Part shown: piece after piece, positions 1 to 7,916 of the stretch | Layout of the letters: each line of letters begins with the position of its first letter | How positions within the stretch are numbered: the stretch's first letter is position 1 | Program-made: the position numbers and the translations under genes | Notes under the pieces: generated by a model | The model's database searches: none | What the model saw: only the letters and a program-made list of their open reading frames with translations | Told to the model about the DNA's origin: nothing | Assembly: GCF_011684115.1 (NCBI RefSeq) | Contig: NZ_JAADJV010000001.1 | Coordinates: 1,550,001 to 1,614,000 of the forward strand | Reading direction: 5' to 3' | DNA from: Rahnella aceris | GTDB lineage: Bacteria > Pseudomonadota > Gammaproteobacteria > Enterobacterales > Enterobacteriaceae | Length of the DNA stretch: 64,000 nt

Positions 1-637
1 TCGCCAGCACGGCTTTTTTGGCCATCTTAACGGCGAGCGGTGCGGCACGGGAAATATTCTGCGCAATCTTTAACGCCTGTTCCGTTAACGTTTCCGGCGT
101 GGTGACACGGCTGATCAGTCCGGCGGCCAGCGCTTCTGTGGCGGTGATTTTTCGCCCGGCGAGGATGATTTCCATCGCCAGTGATTTCCCCACCGATTTA
201 ACCAGCCGCTGCGTGCCACCCGCGCCGGGGATAATCCCGATGTGCGTTTCCGGCAGCCCGATGATGGCCGTGTCATCGGCAATCACGATATCGCACAGCA
301 ACGCCAGTTCCAGCCCGCCGCCCAGTGCATAACCGGATAACGCCGCGACAACCGGCGTTTCAATGGCGGCAATCTGATCCCACTTTTCACTGAAACCGCT
401 GGTGTAAAGGGCTATCGCTGAGGCGGTGGCCAGCGTGCCGGTATCGGCACCCGCAGCAAACGCACGCGCGGAGCCGGAAATCACCATCGCGCGGATCTGT
501 TTATCACCGTCCAGTTCGCGCATTTTCTCCAGCAATTGCGTCAGCATTTCTGCACTCAGCGCATTAAGTTTTTCCGGCCGGTTAAGAATGATATGCGCCA
601 CGCCCTGATGACGTTCACAGCGGATAAGTTCGCTCAT
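1..637 (-). CDS. enoyl-CoA hydratase/isomerase (crotonase family), 3' end cut by window edge
   Basis: This reads from the ATG at 637 leftwards off the window, giving 212 codons with no stop. The start MSELIRCERHQGVAHI and the motif LNRPEKLNAL are typical of crotonases. The oxyanion-hole segments (AFAAGAD and the GGGLELALLCD helix) are both visible, followed by LPETHIGIIPGAGGTQRL with the catalytic-type Glu. Crotonases hydrate trans-2-enoyl-CoA to 3-hydroxyacyl-CoA in the cytosol. The start overlaps the stop of the upstream 3-hydroxyacyl-CoA dehydrogenase gene (ATGA), so the two should be translationally coupled and act in consecutive steps. It is the last gene of the minus-strand operon visible here. 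More genes, perhaps a thiolase and the regulator, may lie beyond the edge. Confidence 0.9.
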   Translation of the reverse strand, partial: MSELIRCERHQGVAHIILNRPEKLNALSAEMLTQLLEKMRELDGDKQIRAMVISGSARAFAAGADTGTLATASAIALYTSGFSEKWDQIAAIETPVVAALSGYALGGGLELALLCDIVIADDTAIIGLPETHIGIIPGAGGTQRLVKSVGKSLAMEIILAGRKITATEALAAGLISRVTTPETLTEQALKIAQNISRAAPLAVKMAKKAVLA

Positions 638-1527
638 GGTTTTTGCATCCCGCTGATGGCAAGGATTGTGGCGTTTCGGTGCGCGAGACCTTCTTCAATA
701 GCCTGCGCCGTCCACGGATAAAACCCGGCGCCGGTTTTGGTGCCCAGATTGCCCTGCTCAATTTGCGCCAGCAACCACGGCGGCAGCTCCTCGTCGCGCG
801 ATAAGGCTGGCAGTAATATCGCGGCGACATTTTTCACCGTGTCCAGTCCGGCAAAATCCATCAGCTTCAGCGGCCCCATCGCCGACCAGCGCGGGGCGAG
901 CGTACTTTGTACAGCGAAGTCCACGTCTTCGATGCTGGCAATTCCGGCTGTGACCAGATGCAACGCCTCACGCAGCATGGCGTATTGCAACCGGTTGACG
1001 ATAAAACCCGGCGCTTCTTTATGAATGGTCACCGTCTGTTTACCCAGTTGCTGACAAAGCGCATCGGCCTGCTGACGCGTATTTTCATGGGTTTGCGGTC
1101 CGCAGACAATTTCCACCATCGGCATCACATCCGCCGGATTAAACCAGTGCAGGCCGATAAAGCGCGACGGCACCGCCAGTACGCTGGCAATCTGCCCGAC
1201 CGGGACGCTGGAGGTGTTGGTGGTCAGCAGACAGTCGTCGCTGACATGTTTTTCGATCTCCTGGAAAATCTGCTGCTTAAGCGCCAGCACCTCAGCGATA
1301 TTCTCCGAAACAATCTTCGCGCCTTTCAGACATTCCGCCATGGACGTCGTAAACGTGACCGACGCCGTCAGCCCGGCGTCGATACTGTCGATCACTTTGG
1401 CCGCATTGTGCAGCGAGTTTTCAGTGCGTGAATAAAGCGCCACCTTAAAGCCGCTGGCGGCAAATACCGCAGCAATCCTCGCGCCCATCGTGCCCGCGCC
1501 AATGACTGCAACCTGCGTTGGTTCCAT
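634..1527 (-). CDS. 3-hydroxyacyl-CoA dehydrogenase (PaaH/Hbd type)
   Basis: This 297-residue protein has an N-terminal Rossmann domain (VAVIGAGTMGARIAAVFAASG, residues ~7-27) and the NTSSVPV/GLHWFNPADVMPMVE region holding the catalytic His and Asn partners of 3-hydroxyacyl-CoA dehydrogenases. The C-terminal dimerisation domain contains EAPGFIVNRLQ. The length matches stand-alone short 3-hydroxybutyryl-CoA dehydrogenases. It should oxidise a 3-hydroxyacyl-CoA to the 3-ketoacyl-CoA with NAD+. It lies 15 bp after the CoA-transferase gene and overlaps the enoyl-CoA hydratase start by 4 bp. With those two genes it forms a beta-oxidation module without its own acyl-CoA dehydrogenase. That fits a substrate that is already an acrylate. 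Confidence 0.92.
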   Translation of the reverse strand: MEPTQVAVIGAGTMGARIAAVFAASGFKVALYSRTENSLHNAAKVIDSIDAGLTASVTFTTSMAECLKGAKIVSENIAEVLALKQQIFQEIEKHVSDDCLLTTNTSSVPVGQIASVLAVPSRFIGLHWFNPADVMPMVEIVCGPQTHENTRQQADALCQQLGKQTVTIHKEAPGFIVNRLQYAMLREALHLVTAGIASIEDVDFAVQSTLAPRWSAMGPLKLMDFAGLDTVKNVAAILLPALSRDEELPPWLLAQIEQGNLGTKTGAGFYPWTAQAIEEGLAHRNATILAISGMQKP

Positions 1528-1542
1528 ATTATCTGCCTCCGG

Positions 1543-2745
1543 TTAAATGACGCCCTGTTGCGCAAGTGTGTCCATCTCCTGCGAAGACAGCCCCAGTTGT
1601 GCACTGAGAATGGCGCGGGTGTGCTCGCCAAGCTGTGGCGGCATTAAATCGGGTAGCTGGTTCATGCCGCTCAGCTTCACGGGCTGCGGTAAGATACTGA
1701 TTTCACCGGCGACCGGATGCATCACCTGATGCAGTAATCCGCGTTCGGCGGCATGCGGGCTTTGCAGCAGTTCATCCAGCCCCCAGACCGGTGCGGCGGG
1801 AATACCACCGGCATCGAGCAGGGCGAGCGCCCCGGCCACCGTTTTGTCGTGCAACCACTCTTCAATCAGCACCCGTAATTCGTACTGATGTTTCAGGCGC
1901 TGCGGATCCGTCGCAAAGCGCGCATCCTGTACGATTTCCGGTTTGCCAATGGCCTGTGCCAGACGGAGGAACAGGCTGTCATTGGCGACGGCAATCACCA
2001 GATAACCGTCTGCCGCACGGTAGCTGTCCATGGGGGCGCTGATCGGATGTGCATTGCCCAGTCGCCCGGCCAGCGGCATACCGCCCAGCAGTTGTGTCAG
2101 CGAGACCATTTGCATCGACACCATCGCATCAAGCATCGCGACATCCACATGTTGCCCGAGGCCGGTAATGCCCCGTTGCAGCAATGCCGCCAGAATGCCC
2201 CACGAACAGTACAGACCCGACACCACATCACCAATCGCATCCCCCACCCGCGTCGGTTCGCCGTTCGCCCAGCCGGTGACCTGCATAATGCCGCCCATCG
2301 CCTGGATCACATGATCGTAAGCGGCTTTATGCGCCAGCGGTCCCTGCTGCCCAAAACCGGAAATACTCGCATACACCAGCTTCGGATTGATCTTCTTTAC
2401 GGCGTCATAATCAATGCCCAGGCGGGTGGTCACACCGGGCCGGAAATTTTCCACCAGCACATCCGCACTTTCGATCAGTTGCTCCAGCACGGCCCGGCCT
2501 TGCGGTGATTTGAGGTTCAGCGTCAGGCTTTTTTTGCCGTGATTAAGCAGCATGAAATAGGTGCTTTCGCCATTAACATGCGGAGTGAAATCACGGGAAT
2601 CGTCGCCTTTACCCGGCATTTCAATTTTGATCACTTCCGCACCCAAATCATTGAGCAGCGAAGCGCAGTAAGGCCCGGCCAGCACGCGGGAAAGGTCGAG
2701 CACTTTGATCCCTTCCAGCGGCCGGGATGTCGCTGATACACTCAT
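1543..2745 (-). CDS. family III CoA-transferase (CaiB/BaiF type)
   Basis: This 400-residue protein starts with LEGIKVLDLSRVLAGPYC, then LGAEVIKIE, and contains FRPG and the segment around YASISGFGQQGPL, all typical of class III CoA-transferases. The family's catalytic Asp is probably the one in VAMLDAM or the upstream GDAIGD segment; I cannot place it exactly. The family moves CoA from a donor acyl-CoA to a carboxylic acid, as in carnitine (CaiB), formyl/oxalate and bile-acid metabolism. Its start overlaps the lyase gene's stop by 4 bp. The simplest role is to activate the alpha,beta-unsaturated acid released by that lyase for the hydratase and dehydrogenase encoded downstream. Confidence 0.92.
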   Translation of the reverse strand: MSVSATSRPLEGIKVLDLSRVLAGPYCASLLNDLGAEVIKIEMPGKGDDSRDFTPHVNGESTYFMLLNHGKKSLTLNLKSPQGRAVLEQLIESADVLVENFRPGVTTRLGIDYDAVKKINPKLVYASISGFGQQGPLAHKAAYDHVIQAMGGIMQVTGWANGEPTRVGDAIGDVVSGLYCSWGILAALLQRGITGLGQHVDVAMLDAMVSMQMVSLTQLLGGMPLAGRLGNAHPISAPMDSYRAADGYLVIAVANDSLFLRLAQAIGKPEIVQDARFATDPQRLKHQYELRVLIEEWLHDKTVAGALALLDAGGIPAAPVWGLDELLQSPHAAERGLLHQVMHPVAGEISILPQPVKLSGMNQLPDLMPPQLGEHTRAILSAQLGLSSQEMDTLAQQGVI

Positions 2746-4286
2746 GCGGTTTCTCCCTCAACGGTGTCTGCGAAAATCAAAGGTGTCAGCGCGCGCAAGA
2801 TATCGCCCTGTTTGATGAGCTGGCGGATGGCCAGCATATCCGGATACATTTCCTCGTCACTCTGCCGGAAGGCCACCTGCTCACGCACCAGAGACAGCAC
2901 GGTTTCCGTGCCCGCCGAGGCGCGCAGTGGCCGGTGGAATTCCACCGCCTGCGTGGCACACAGGATTTCTATCGCCACGATATCAATGGCATTTTCAACG
3001 GCATCAATAGCATTGCGTGCCGCCGTCACGCCCATGGAAATGTGATCTTCCTGTCCGGCACAGGTGGACACGGTATGCACACTGGCCGGTGCTGCCAGCG
3101 CACGGTTTTCCCCTGCCAGCGCGGCCGCTGCATACGGCGGGATCATCATCCCTGAATGCGCCCCGCCATTGGCCACCAGAAAAGCCGGCAATCCGCTGAG
3201 ATGGCTGTTCGTCAGGCGGTCAGAACGGGCCTGCGAACCGGTGCTGAGTTGCGCAATGGCAATCGCCAGCGCATCCAGACACAGCGCCACCGGCGCACCG
3301 TGCCCGTTGCCCCCCGGCAGTACATTCAGCTCGCCGTCTTCGACCATAAACACCGGATTATCCGTGACAGAATTCACTTCCGTGGTCAGCGTTTTCAGGC
3401 AATAACTCAGCACATCCCGCGCCGCGCCGTGCATTTGCGGAATACAGCGCAGGCTCAGCGCGTCCTGCACGCGAAAATCACGGTATTTATCGAGGATCTC
3501 ACTGTCACGCAGTAAACTGCGCAAAATCCGCGCGGTTTCCTGCTGACCGTCGTGCGGGCGCAGCGCATGAAGGCGGGCGTCATACCCGCGGATGTTTCCC
3601 TTCAGCACTTCCAGACTCATGCCACCCGCGGCATCCGCCACCGGCAGCAATTCGCGGAAAGTTTCCGCCGCCAGACAACCCAGCGCAGTGATTTCATACG
3701 TACCGCTGACCAGTGCATGGCCTTCGCGCGGGCCGGGAATGCGCACGGCAATCCCCGCCCGTTCCAGGGCTTCCCGTGCCGGTAACAGTTCGCCCTGATA
3801 GAACGATTTTCCATAGCCGAACACTGACAGCCCGATATGTGCGGTGGCAATCAGATAGCCGACCGACCCTTTGGCGGGTGACCACGGCGTCACCCCCTTA
3901 TTGAGCATATCGGCCATCGTCTGCACCAGCGCCGGGCTGACGCCGCTGAATCCCTGCAACAGGGATTTCATCATCACCGCCATCATCGCCCGCACTTCAT
4001 GCTGCGCCAGAACCGGCCCTGTACCGCAGGCATGGCTTTTCAGCATATTGAGTTGCACGTCGGAAATTTGCTCCGGCGACAGGCGCTGAGTGACCAGGTC
4101 GCCCACGCCGGTGGTCAGGCCGTAAATCACTTTATTGTTATCAATCGCCTGCCTGATTTTCTCGTGCACGATCAGCATGGCGTCCGATGCTGACGGGTCC
4201 GGCAGCACCTGCGCCCCGTAAGCGATATCGGCGATGTCACGGACGGAGGTTTCCGCCGTGCCCAAGATGACAGTGCGCGTCATCAT
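2742..4286 (-). CDS. HAL/PAL-superfamily lyase lacking the MIO triad (ergothionase-like?)
   Basis: This 514-residue protein aligns by eye along its length with histidine/phenylalanine ammonia-lyases: YGLTTGVGDL near 55, SHACG, FSGVSP, GSVG at 140-143, QDALSLRC near 274 and AGQEDHISMG. The Ala-Ser-Gly that cyclises to the MIO cofactor and should follow GSVG is absent: the sequence runs GSVG-YLIATAH with Tyr144 directly after. Other HAL active-site positions differ too: the Asn of LNGT is Ser194, the Tyr of QDxYSLRC is Leu277, and the Phe of GGNFH is Gly. The family Tyr, His (SHACG), Gln274, Arg280 and the late Glu remain. Ordinary MIO-dependent deamination is therefore unlikely. From memory, ergothionase, which removes trimethylamine from ergothioneine, is a MIO-less relative, and the betaine-type importer upstream supports that kind of substrate. 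The start overlaps the SBP stop (ATGA). A second ATG follows immediately. Confidence 0.85.
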   Translation of the reverse strand: MMTRTVILGTAETSVRDIADIAYGAQVLPDPSASDAMLIVHEKIRQAIDNNKVIYGLTTGVGDLVTQRLSPEQISDVQLNMLKSHACGTGPVLAQHEVRAMMAVMMKSLLQGFSGVSPALVQTMADMLNKGVTPWSPAKGSVGYLIATAHIGLSVFGYGKSFYQGELLPAREALERAGIAVRIPGPREGHALVSGTYEITALGCLAAETFRELLPVADAAGGMSLEVLKGNIRGYDARLHALRPHDGQQETARILRSLLRDSEILDKYRDFRVQDALSLRCIPQMHGAARDVLSYCLKTLTTEVNSVTDNPVFMVEDGELNVLPGGNGHGAPVALCLDALAIAIAQLSTGSQARSDRLTNSHLSGLPAFLVANGGAHSGMMIPPYAAAALAGENRALAAPASVHTVSTCAGQEDHISMGVTAARNAIDAVENAIDIVAIEILCATQAVEFHRPLRASAGTETVLSLVREQVAFRQSDEEMYPDMLAIRQLIKQGDILRALTPLIFADTVEGETA

Positions 4287-5167
4287 TTATTCAGCCCGTG
4301 CCCGGTCAGCCACTCTTTTGCCACAGCATCCACGCTTTCGAAATTCGCCAGTTTGCCGTTCATCACGATCAAATCGCTGGTGGTCAGTTGCCTGGACACA
4401 TTGTTCAGCGTGGTTTCAACCACCTCGCTGGCTTTGTCTTTTGCAATCAGCGGCACAATGTTTTGCGCCGGGAATAAGTGTTTGGAATCTTCCAGTGCCA
4501 CCAGATTCTTGGTTTTCATCGCCGGATCGGTTGAGGTCATATCCGCGACCTGAATCTGATTGTTGGTCAGTGCTGACAGCGTCAGCGGACCCGCGACGTC
4601 GAGCACTTTGAAGTTCTTAAAGGTCAGGCCGTAGACTTCGTTCAGCCCTTTCACACCTTCACGACGGGTTTTCCATTCAGCCGGACCACCCAGTACCAGC
4701 GTTTTCGCCACCGGCGCCAGGTCACTGATATCTTTCAAATTGTATTTTTTGGCAGTTTTTTCAGTCACTGCCAGCACATCGCTGTCCTGCGCTGATGAAA
4801 TATCCAGCATTTTGATTTTCTCAGGCAGCGCTTTCGCCAGCGCCGCCGCCACATCTTCAGCAGAATGCGCCTGGGTTTTTTCGTCGAGATAACTCAGCGT
4901 GGCACCGCTGTATTCCGGGATCAGGTTGATTGAGCCGTCAAGCAGCGCAGGCATATACACCTCACGGCTGCCGATATTAAGTTTGGTTTCCACCTTGACG
5001 TTTTTCGCCGCCAGCGCCTGCTGATAAATAGTGGCAATCAGCTGGCTTTCCGGGAAGTCCGCCGAACCGATAATAATGGTGCCACCCGTCTCAGCGGAGA
5101 AAGCGGCAGGGGCGTGCACGACGGCAGCAGAAAACAGGGCAACGGCGAGCAGATTTTTCAATTTCAT
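4283..5167 (-). CDS. osmoprotectant/betaine-type ABC transporter substrate-binding protein (OpuC/OsmF-like)
   Basis: A protein of 294 residues from the ATG at 5167, which has a GGAG box 9 nt upstream and gives a proper Sec signal peptide (MKLKNLLAVALFSAAV...AFSAE). The longer reading frame to 5269 would overlap the permease gene and spoil the signal. Mature motifs GSADFPESQLIA, LIPEYSGATLSYL and the VTEKTAKKYNLKDISDL region are characteristic of the ProX/OpuBC/YehZ group, which binds quaternary amines such as glycine betaine, choline or carnitine; ergothioneine binders also fall near this family. The periplasmic protein should deliver ligand to the two permeases encoded just upstream. Its gene is coupled to the lyase gene, linking uptake to catabolism. 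Confidence 0.92.
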   Translation of the reverse strand: MKLKNLLAVALFSAAVVHAPAAFSAETGGTIIIGSADFPESQLIATIYQQALAAKNVKVETKLNIGSREVYMPALLDGSINLIPEYSGATLSYLDEKTQAHSAEDVAAALAKALPEKIKMLDISSAQDSDVLAVTEKTAKKYNLKDISDLAPVAKTLVLGGPAEWKTRREGVKGLNEVYGLTFKNFKVLDVAGPLTLSALTNNQIQVADMTSTDPAMKTKNLVALEDSKHLFPAQNIVPLIAKDKASEVVETTLNNVSRQLTTSDLIVMNGKLANFESVDAVAKEWLTGHGLNK

Positions 5168-5201
5168 TTTTGTCAGGCTCCGGAATGAGTAAGTAGATAA
5201 T

Positions 5202-5909
5202 TCAGTTATTCGATAAAGGAATTGTTTTTTTACGGCGGCGTTCACGCTGCCGTAATCCTGGTGAAACAATGAAACGAATTAAAAAAGAGAAAAACACATC
5301 AACCAGTAACGCTAATATTCCCACCATAAAAGCACCCGCAACCATTTGCGGATAATCGTTCTGCGCACGGCCATCAATAATCAGCCGTCCTAACCCCCCA
5401 AGCGAAACATACGCAGCAATCGTAGCCGTAGACACAATTTGCAGCGCAGAGCTGCGGATGCCGGATAATATCAGCGCCATTGCACAGGGTATTTCCACCG
5501 TCAGCAGTAATTTCAGCGGTGAATATCCCATGCCGGTTGCGGCGTCAATAATCGCCGGATTAATCGCCCTGATGCCGGAATATACCCCCATCATGATGGG
5601 CGGTAATGCCAGAATGATCAGCACAATCAGACAAGGCACAATAAAAGCCAGGTCTGATTCAAATACCGGCCCGAACAGAATTACCAGTAAAATGATCAAC
5701 CCGAATGAAGGCAATGCGCGCATGGCATTGGCGCTGCCGATTAATAACATCGCGCCTTTGCCGGTATGACCGACATAACATCCAATCGGGAAAGCAATAA
5801 TCACCGCAATAAACAACGCTTCAAAGCTGTAAATCAGATGCTGAAATATCAGCACCAGCAAGCCGTCATCGTTGAGCCAGTGACCGGAGTCCAGCAACCA
5901 GTTAATCAT
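5202..5909 (-). CDS. osmoprotectant-type ABC transporter permease (OpuCB/OpuCD-like)
   Basis: This 235-residue inner-membrane protein has about six hydrophobic segments and the EAA-loop-like stretch IDAATGMGYSPLKLLLTVEIP of the OpuB/OpuC/YehW permeases. It also has IRSSALQIVSTATIAAYVSLGGLG, a strongly conserved segment of this family. It forms a heteromeric channel with the neighbouring permease (4-bp ATGA overlap at 5906-5909) and is driven by the ATPase encoded at the start of the operon. The positively charged C-terminus (RQRERRRKK) is cytoplasmic. The gene ends 34 bp before the start of the binding-protein gene. Confidence 0.92.
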   Translation of the reverse strand: MINWLLDSGHWLNDDGLLVLIFQHLIYSFEALFIAVIIAFPIGCYVGHTGKGAMLLIGSANAMRALPSFGLIILLVILFGPVFESDLAFIVPCLIVLIILALPPIMMGVYSGIRAINPAIIDAATGMGYSPLKLLLTVEIPCAMALILSGIRSSALQIVSTATIAAYVSLGGLGRLIIDGRAQNDYPQMVAGAFMVGILALLVDVFFSFLIRFIVSPGLRQRERRRKKTIPLSNN

Positions 5910-6556
5910 TTCGCATTCCTTTTCGGTTGCCAGGTGGTCATTTTATTGCCGGTGCGCAGCACCAGATTATCCAGCAGCAGCGCCAGCACAATGCACAGGA
6001 AAATACCGGCAATAATCGGCGTCAGAAAATGTAGCTGGAAACCCTGGGTAAATAACGCCCCCAACTGCGGCATGCCGACCAGTGCTGAAATCGACACAAT
6101 ACTGACGTTCGATACCACCACTACCCGCATACCTGCGGCGATTACCGGCACAGCCAGCGGTAATTCCACGCTCAGGAAACGCTGCAAGGGCCGGTAGCCC
6201 ATGGCGACAGCGGCCTGATGGGTTTCATGTGGAACAGAATCCAGCCCGTCGCACACGGTACGGATCAGCAGCGCAAACGCATAAAGTGTCAGAGCCACCA
6301 CGACATTCACGGTATCCAGAATTTTCGTGCCCAGCAGACCGGGTAATAAAACAAATAACGCCAGGGAAGGAATGGTATAGAGCAGTCCTAATATATTGAG
6401 AATGCCGTCTTTAAATTTTCCACAGCGGTGCAAAATACCCCCGACCGGAATAGCCAGTGCCAGCCCGATTAATACCGGAATAACAGACAGGTAAACATGC
6501 CAGCCGAGCAGCGTTAATATATTTTCCCGCTGCTGAAATAACCAGTCAAAACGCAT
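5906..6556 (-). CDS. osmoprotectant-type ABC transporter permease (YehY/OpuCD-like)
   Basis: This 216-residue membrane protein is a paralogue of the next gene. The EAA region is HQAAVAMGYRPLQRFLSVELPLAVPVIAAG, followed by VVVVSNVSIVSISALVGMPQLGALF. Two different permease genes plus a separate binding protein is the YehWXYZ/OpuC layout, and it differs from the ProVWX layout with one permease. It begins 4 bp after the ATPase stop codon and overlaps the second permease by 4 bp, so the importer genes are tightly coupled. Confidence 0.9.
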   Translation of the reverse strand: MRFDWLFQQRENILTLLGWHVYLSVIPVLIGLALAIPVGGILHRCGKFKDGILNILGLLYTIPSLALFVLLPGLLGTKILDTVNVVVALTLYAFALLIRTVCDGLDSVPHETHQAAVAMGYRPLQRFLSVELPLAVPVIAAGMRVVVVSNVSIVSISALVGMPQLGALFTQGFQLHFLTPIIAGIFLCIVLALLLDNLVLRTGNKMTTWQPKRNAK

Positions 6557-6560
6557 GGTA

Positions 6561-7655
6561 TTACCTCACAGCACGGGAATGAGAAAGTGAAAACACCTGT
6601 TCGATATTTGCCGTACCCATAAAGCGCTGCTGTTCATCAACCACGATACCGCGCTGACAGGGAGAACTTAATACCGAATCCATTAACTGACGCAGCGTGC
6701 CATTTTTCGGCGCAAAGGTGCTGCCGAGATTAATATCTTCCGGATCCACGGTGGTTTTATTTTGTGTCACATCATACCAGCCGAGCGGACATTCATTTTC
6801 AACCACCAGTAACCAGGCACTTTCTCCGGCAAGGGATCGGGCTTCGCTGACGGAAATACCTGGCGCGATCACAGGTTCTTTCGTCAGGCTGATATTATCA
6901 GGGATCATATCGAACGAAAGTTTGCGGTATCCGCGGTCACGGCCAATAAAGTCAGCGACAAACGCATCCCCGGGTTCATTAAGTAATTTCACCGGTGAGG
7001 CGATTTGCGCCAGACGACCACCGGGGCGGAAAACCGCAACCTGATCGCCTAATTTCATCGCCTCATCAATATCGTGCGTGACCATAATAATGGTCTTGCC
7101 GATTTCACGTTGTAATCTTAAAAACTCATCCTGTAACTGTTCGCGCACCACCGGATCAACGGCGCTGAAAGGTTCGTCCATCAGCATAAATTCCGGGTCC
7201 GATGCCAGCGCACGCGCCACGCCGACCCTTTGTTGCTGACCACCGGACAACTGCCACGGATAGCGCTCCGCCATCGTCAGCGAAAGCCCGACCATTTCAA
7301 GTAATTCGAGGGCTTTTTTACGCGCTGCCGTGCGTGTCGCACCGTTGAGCAGCGCCGTGACTGCAATGTTATCCTGCACGGTTTTGTGCGGAAACAGCCC
7401 AGCGTTCTGGATCACATAGCCTATTTTGCGGCGCAGTTTAACCAGATCCATCCCGGCGGTCGGCTGTCCGTTCAGCAAAATGTTGCCTGAAGACGGCTCG
7501 GTTAACCGGTTGATCATGCGCAGTGAAGTGGTTTTTCCGCAGCCCGAAGGCCCGACCAGCATAGTAATTTGTCCCGTCGGCGCACTGAACGACAGCCTGT
7601 CTACAGCCACCGTCCCATCTGCGTAAAATTTGCTTATGCTCTCAAATGAAATCAT
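6561..7655 (-). CDS. osmoprotectant-type ABC transporter ATP-binding protein (OpuCA/YehX-like)
   Basis: This is a 364-residue ATPase. The ATG at 7655 (MISFESISKFYADG) is chosen because GGAA lies 6 nt upstream and family members start at this point; a GTG at 7670 would add five residues. Walker A GPSGCGKTT, signature [10 protein letters not shown], Walker B LMDEPFSAVDP and the switch His (VTHDIDEA) are intact. After residue ~240 comes a degenerate regulatory extension of the CBS-containing type found in OpuCA/ProV (VVENECPLGWYD, RGIVVDEQQRFMGT). It energises the two permeases and is the first gene of the operon, about 85 nt after the predicted sigma-54 transcription start. Confidence 0.92.
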   Translation of the reverse strand: MISFESISKFYADGTVAVDRLSFSAPTGQITMLVGPSGCGKTTSLRMINRLTEPSSGNILLNGQPTAGMDLVKLRRKIGYVIQNAGLFPHKTVQDNIAVTALLNGATRTAARKKALELLEMVGLSLTMAERYPWQLSGGQQQRVGVARALASDPEFMLMDEPFSAVDPVVREQLQDEFLRLQREIGKTIIMVTHDIDEAMKLGDQVAVFRPGGRLAQIASPVKLLNEPGDAFVADFIGRDRGYRKLSFDMIPDNISLTKEPVIAPGISVSEARSLAGESAWLLVVENECPLGWYDVTQNKTTVDPEDINLGSTFAPKNGTLRQLMDSVLSSPCQRGIVVDEQQRFMGTANIEQVFSLSHSRAVR

Positions 7656-7734
7656 TACGTTTCCAGCCACATTACGGAGTGTTTTTCATGAGGCGCCTGC
7701 GTGTGATTATTTTGCAGACCTGACATGTACTAAC

Positions 7735-7746
7735 TTGTATGTACAA
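7735..7746. promoter_or_regulatory. HutC-type (GntR family) operator candidate
   Basis: The sequence TTGTATGTACAA is a 5+5 inverted repeat (TTGTA/TACAA, 2-bp centre). It agrees with the core I know for HutC-family operators in hut promoters (TTGTATGTACAA-like). A partial copy, TGTAC, lies immediately upstream on the + strand (7726-7730). It sits across the predicted sigma-54 transcription start near 7740, a repressor position. No GntR gene lies in this part of the window, so the regulator may be encoded left of position 1. Confidence 0.55.
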
Positions 7747-7749
7747 CCT

Positions 7750-7765
7750 AGCAAGCAGGATGCCA
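7750..7765 (-). promoter_or_regulatory. sigma-54 promoter of the betaine-importer/MIO-less lyase operon
   Basis: Read on the minus strand the site is TGGCATCCTGCTTGCT. It carries the invariant -24 GG and -12 GC with correct 12-nt periodicity, and both halves are near consensus (TGGCAC-N5-TTGCW). Initiation would fall near 7740, about 85 nt before the ATPase start at 7655. A near-match to the NtrC enhancer core (GCAC-N7-GTGC, one mismatch) is at 7872-7886, about 120 bp upstream. This predicts nitrogen-limitation control of the operon. Confidence 0.65.
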
Positions 7766-7871
7766 ACTTCTCTGTGCGGGTGAAAAGCCACGGATTACGG
7801 CGGATGGGATGTGCCGGGGGGTAAAAAGTGAACGGAAGATGCGGTTTTTTTGCACCAGAAACAAACACCCC

Positions 7872-7886
7872 GCCCCATTGCGGTGC
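7872..7886. promoter_or_regulatory. weak NtrC-site candidate upstream of the sigma-54 promoter
   Basis: GCCCCATTGCGGTGC matches GCAC-N7-GTGC with one mismatch and lies ~120 bp upstream of the -24/-12 element, the usual enhancer distance. A further TGCACC half-site is at 7851-7856. The support is the spacing plus one imperfect dyad, so this is tentative. Confidence 0.3.
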
Positions 7887-7916
7887 GGAATGTTTTACTT
7901 TCTGGCTACAGGCTGT

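Noticed and set aside
907..1431. 174-codon + strand frame opposite the 3-hydroxyacyl-CoA dehydrogenase gene
   Set aside because: Shadow of a well-supported gene; His/Arg-rich, no motif and no RBS.
1888..2508. 206-codon + strand frame opposite the CoA-transferase gene
   Set aside because: Antisense shadow with His/Gln/Arg-rich composition and no recognisable domain.
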